Assembly: GCF_000172175.1 (NCBI RefSeq)
Contig: NZ_ABJL02000008.1
Span: 2,604,001-2,668,000, forward strand
Source of the DNA: Bacteroides intestinalis DSM 17393
GTDB lineage: Bacteria; Bacteroidota; Bacteroidia; Bacteroidales; Bacteroidaceae
Length of the DNA stretch: 64,000 bases
Reading direction: 5' to 3'
Below the pieces are notes generated by a model that made no database searches, had not been told where the DNA came from, and was given only the letters and a program-made list of their open reading frames with translations. The translations under genes and the position numbers were made by a program. Below, piece by piece: positions 62,295-64,000 of this stretch (its first letter is position 1; the number at the start of each line of letters is the position of its first letter).

Positions 62295-62996
62295 ATGTTA
62301 TCAGAAAAATATGGTCGCACGTATCATTATCCGTTTTCTCCCGGAACGACCAGTGACGACCGCATCAACCATACGTATTGGGAAGACATTCAACAGATAG
62401 AAACCCTGATACACACCGAAAAGCTGGACGGAGAAAATAATTGTCTGAACCGCCACGGTGTATTTGCCCGCTCGCATGCAGCACCTACCACCTCACCGTG
62501 GACCAGGGAACTGCGCGAGCGTTGGGAACTCATGAAAAACGACTTGGGGGACATCGAGATATTTGGTGAAAACCTGTATGCCATACATTCGATAGAGTAT
62601 CGCAAACTGGAAACACACTTTTATGTGTTTGCCGTGCGTTGTCTGGATCAGTGGCTGTCGTGGGAGGAAGTGAAATTCTATGCCGCTCTGTTCGACTTGC
62701 CTACGGTGCCCGAATTACGAGTGGAAACAGTAGAAGGATTGACGCGGGAAGCATTGCAGCAACAAGTCGTTAGTCTGGCACAAGAACCGGGTGTGTTCGG
62801 AACACGCGATCCACAAACAGGCGCAGATTGTACTCGCGAAGGGGTAGTCACCCGTAATATAGGTGAATATCCTGTAAGTGAATTTGCCCGCAACGTATTC
62901 AAGTACGTACGCAAGGGGCATGTGAAGACCGATGAGCACTGGACACGCAATTGGAAGCGTGCCCGCCTCATCTGGGAAATAAGAAAGGAGGAATAA
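62295..62996 (+). CDS. ATP-dependent RNA ligase (Rnl-type nucleotidyltransferase)
   Basis: 233 residues from MLSEKYGRTYHYPFSPGT (a Met 30 bases upstream is possible). Adenylated lysine in EKLDGENN (KxDG motif I, Lys53 of the longer form), then EIFGENLYAIHSIEY, TREGVVTRN and KYVRKGHVKTDEHW giving later nucleotidyl-transferase motifs. Seals 3'-OH/5'-phosphate RNA ends, chemistry distinct from RtcB. It ends one base before the next gene start, so it is surely co-transcribed and probably works on ends healed by that neighbour. Confidence 0.85.
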   Translation: MLSEKYGRTYHYPFSPGTTSDDRINHTYWEDIQQIETLIHTEKLDGENNCLNRHGVFARSHAAPTTSPWTRELRERWELMKNDLGDIEIFGENLYAIHSIEYRKLETHFYVFAVRCLDQWLSWEEVKFYAALFDLPTVPELRVETVEGLTREALQQQVVSLAQEPGVFGTRDPQTGADCTREGVVTRNIGEYPVSEFARNVFKYVRKGHVKTDEHWTRNWKRARLIWEIRKEE

Positions 62997-62997
62997 A

Positions 62998-64000
62998 ATG
63001 AATTGGAAACTGACAGATAATAAAAATTGGGACTCACTGGAACAACAGTTCCGGTGGGTACAAGATATGAACTTCGTGATGCAGCACCATTTGCATCACG
63101 AAGAAGGTAGTGTGGCCGTGCATACCCGCATGGTACTGGAGGCATTGCAGCAACAGCCGGAATATCGGGCTTTGCCCGCACAGGAACAGGAAATATTGTG
63201 GACGGCAGCTTTACTTCATGATGTGGAGAAACGTTCTACTTCTGTAGATGAAGGAAACGGTATTATCACTTCCAAGGGACATGCCAGGCGTGGGGAATAT
63301 ACAGCACGCACAATTCTTTACAGGGATATTCCTACTCCGTTTCATATCCGGGAGAACATTGCTGCGCTGGTGCGTTATCATGGTTTGCCGGTTTGGATTA
63401 TGGAGCGGGAGAATCCTGTGAAGAAGCTGTGCGAAGCATCTCTCAGAGTGGATACACGTTTACTGAAAATGCTTGCTGTGGCGGATATTCAGGGACGTAT
63501 CTGCAAAGATAAGCCTGCATTGATGGAAGCTTCCGAGTTATTCGAGATGCTTTGCCGTGAACAGGATTGCTGGGGAAAGGCACGAAGCTTTGCAACGGGT
63601 CATGCCCGCTTTCAGTACTTTCAAGCGGAGGATGGGTATATAGATTACATTCCGCATGATAATTTCCGGTGTGAAGTTATCTTATTATCCGGTTTGCCGG
63701 GAATGGGGAAAGATCATTATATCCGTACATTGCCACAGAATATTCCTGTGATAAGCCTCGATGACATCCGGCGAAAGCATAAAGTTAGCCCTACGGATAA
63801 GGTTGCCAATGGCAGGGTAGTACAGGAAGCGAAAGAAGAGGCTCGCAATTATCTGCGTAAACAGCAGGGCTTTGTATGGAATGCGACCAATACTTCAAAA
63901 CAAATGCGCTCGCAACTGATTGATTTATTCATTACTTATGGAGCCAGAGTGAAGATTGTCTATATCGAAAAGCCGTATGAGGTATGGAGGAAGCAAAATC
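62998..64000 (+). CDS. HD phosphoesterase - polynucleotide kinase fusion (HD-Pnk type), cut by window end
   Basis: At least 334 residues, running off the right edge. The N-terminal HD domain has VHTRMVLEAL (His42), LLHDVEKR (His74-Asp75), GHARRGE and VRYHGLP (metal ligands); it matches 2',3'-phosphoesterase-type HD domains. From about residue 228, VILLSGLPGMGKDHY is a P-loop (Gly232-Lys238), followed by VISLDDIRRKH and NATNTSKQMR, as in polynucleotide kinases. Together they would remove 3' phosphates or cyclic phosphates and phosphorylate 5'-OH ends, making substrates for the ligase next door. The family HD-Pnk is known from Runella. Starts two bases after the ligase stop codon. Confidence 0.8.
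   Translation, partial: MNWKLTDNKNWDSLEQQFRWVQDMNFVMQHHLHHEEGSVAVHTRMVLEALQQQPEYRALPAQEQEILWTAALLHDVEKRSTSVDEGNGIITSKGHARRGEYTARTILYRDIPTPFHIRENIAALVRYHGLPVWIMERENPVKKLCEASLRVDTRLLKMLAVADIQGRICKDKPALMEASELFEMLCREQDCWGKARSFATGHARFQYFQAEDGYIDYIPHDNFRCEVILLSGLPGMGKDHYIRTLPQNIPVISLDDIRRKHKVSPTDKVANGRVVQEAKEEARNYLRKQQGFVWNATNTSKQMRSQLIDLFITYGARVKIVYIEKPYEVWRKQN

Overview
The window looks like a Bacteroides chromosome segment (human-gut type, species not determined). The evidence is SusC/SusD pairs, a hybrid two-component system, Bacteroides-style promoters (-7 box TAnnTTTG), Bacteroides-type integrases and typical core genes (guaA, mscL, gapA, dcp, ctpA, recF, ribH).

Region 1 (1-39.3 kb) is a pectin polysaccharide utilization locus aimed at rhamnogalacturonan I and its galactan side chains. 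A minus-strand operon at 0-3.5 kb encodes a DUF4450-like protein, GH28, GH105 and a frameshifted esterase start at the window edge. GH42 beta-galactosidase and an SGNH esterase follow. Then come two SusC/SusD pairs facing away from each other around a tyrosine recombinase, and a plus-strand run of PL22-like, PL11, GH2, PcRGLX/YetA-like (PL26-type), GH28-PL11 fusion, GH105 and L-rhamnose mutarotase. A hybrid two-component regulator closes the locus.

The two susC genes begin with a 157-bp identical inverted repeat (11899-12055 and 14260-14416). It covers the signal-peptide codons and start regions and flanks the recombinase. Inside the segment only the left side has a recognisable promoter. This is the layout of a DNA-inversion switch choosing which SusC/SusD pair is expressed. 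Six promoters in the locus carry a half-site resembling TTTCCATG 40-42 bp upstream of the -7 box, usually with a second one 20-21 bp downstream. It is a good candidate for the operator of the HTCS.

Region 2 (39.3-52.2 kb) is core genome: guaA, mscL, gapA, dcp, a lipoprotein, dCMP deaminase, a C-terminal processing protease, 5-formyl-THF cyclo-ligase, a PHP phosphatase, DUF721, recF, a TPR protein, ribH, and tRNA-Tyr plus tRNA-Gly.

Region 3 (52.2-54.8 kb) is accessory DNA next to tRNA-Gly: an integrase remnant, an AT-rich gene pair (secreted protein plus retropepsin-like protein), a possible small RNA and a 22-bp-period repeat array. Region 4 (54.8-59.3 kb) holds an AraC regulator, mannonate dehydratase with an SDR (hexuronate catabolism) and a GH109-like oxidoreductase fold protein.

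Region 5 (59.3-64 kb) holds a second copy of the 22-bp repeat family, a long imperfect RNA-like hairpin, two small ORFs and an RNA-repair operon: RtcB ligase, an ATP-dependent RNA ligase and an HD-phosphoesterase/polynucleotide-kinase fusion running off the window. Two different sealing routes in one operon, with a structured leader, is the most interesting feature here after the SusC switch.
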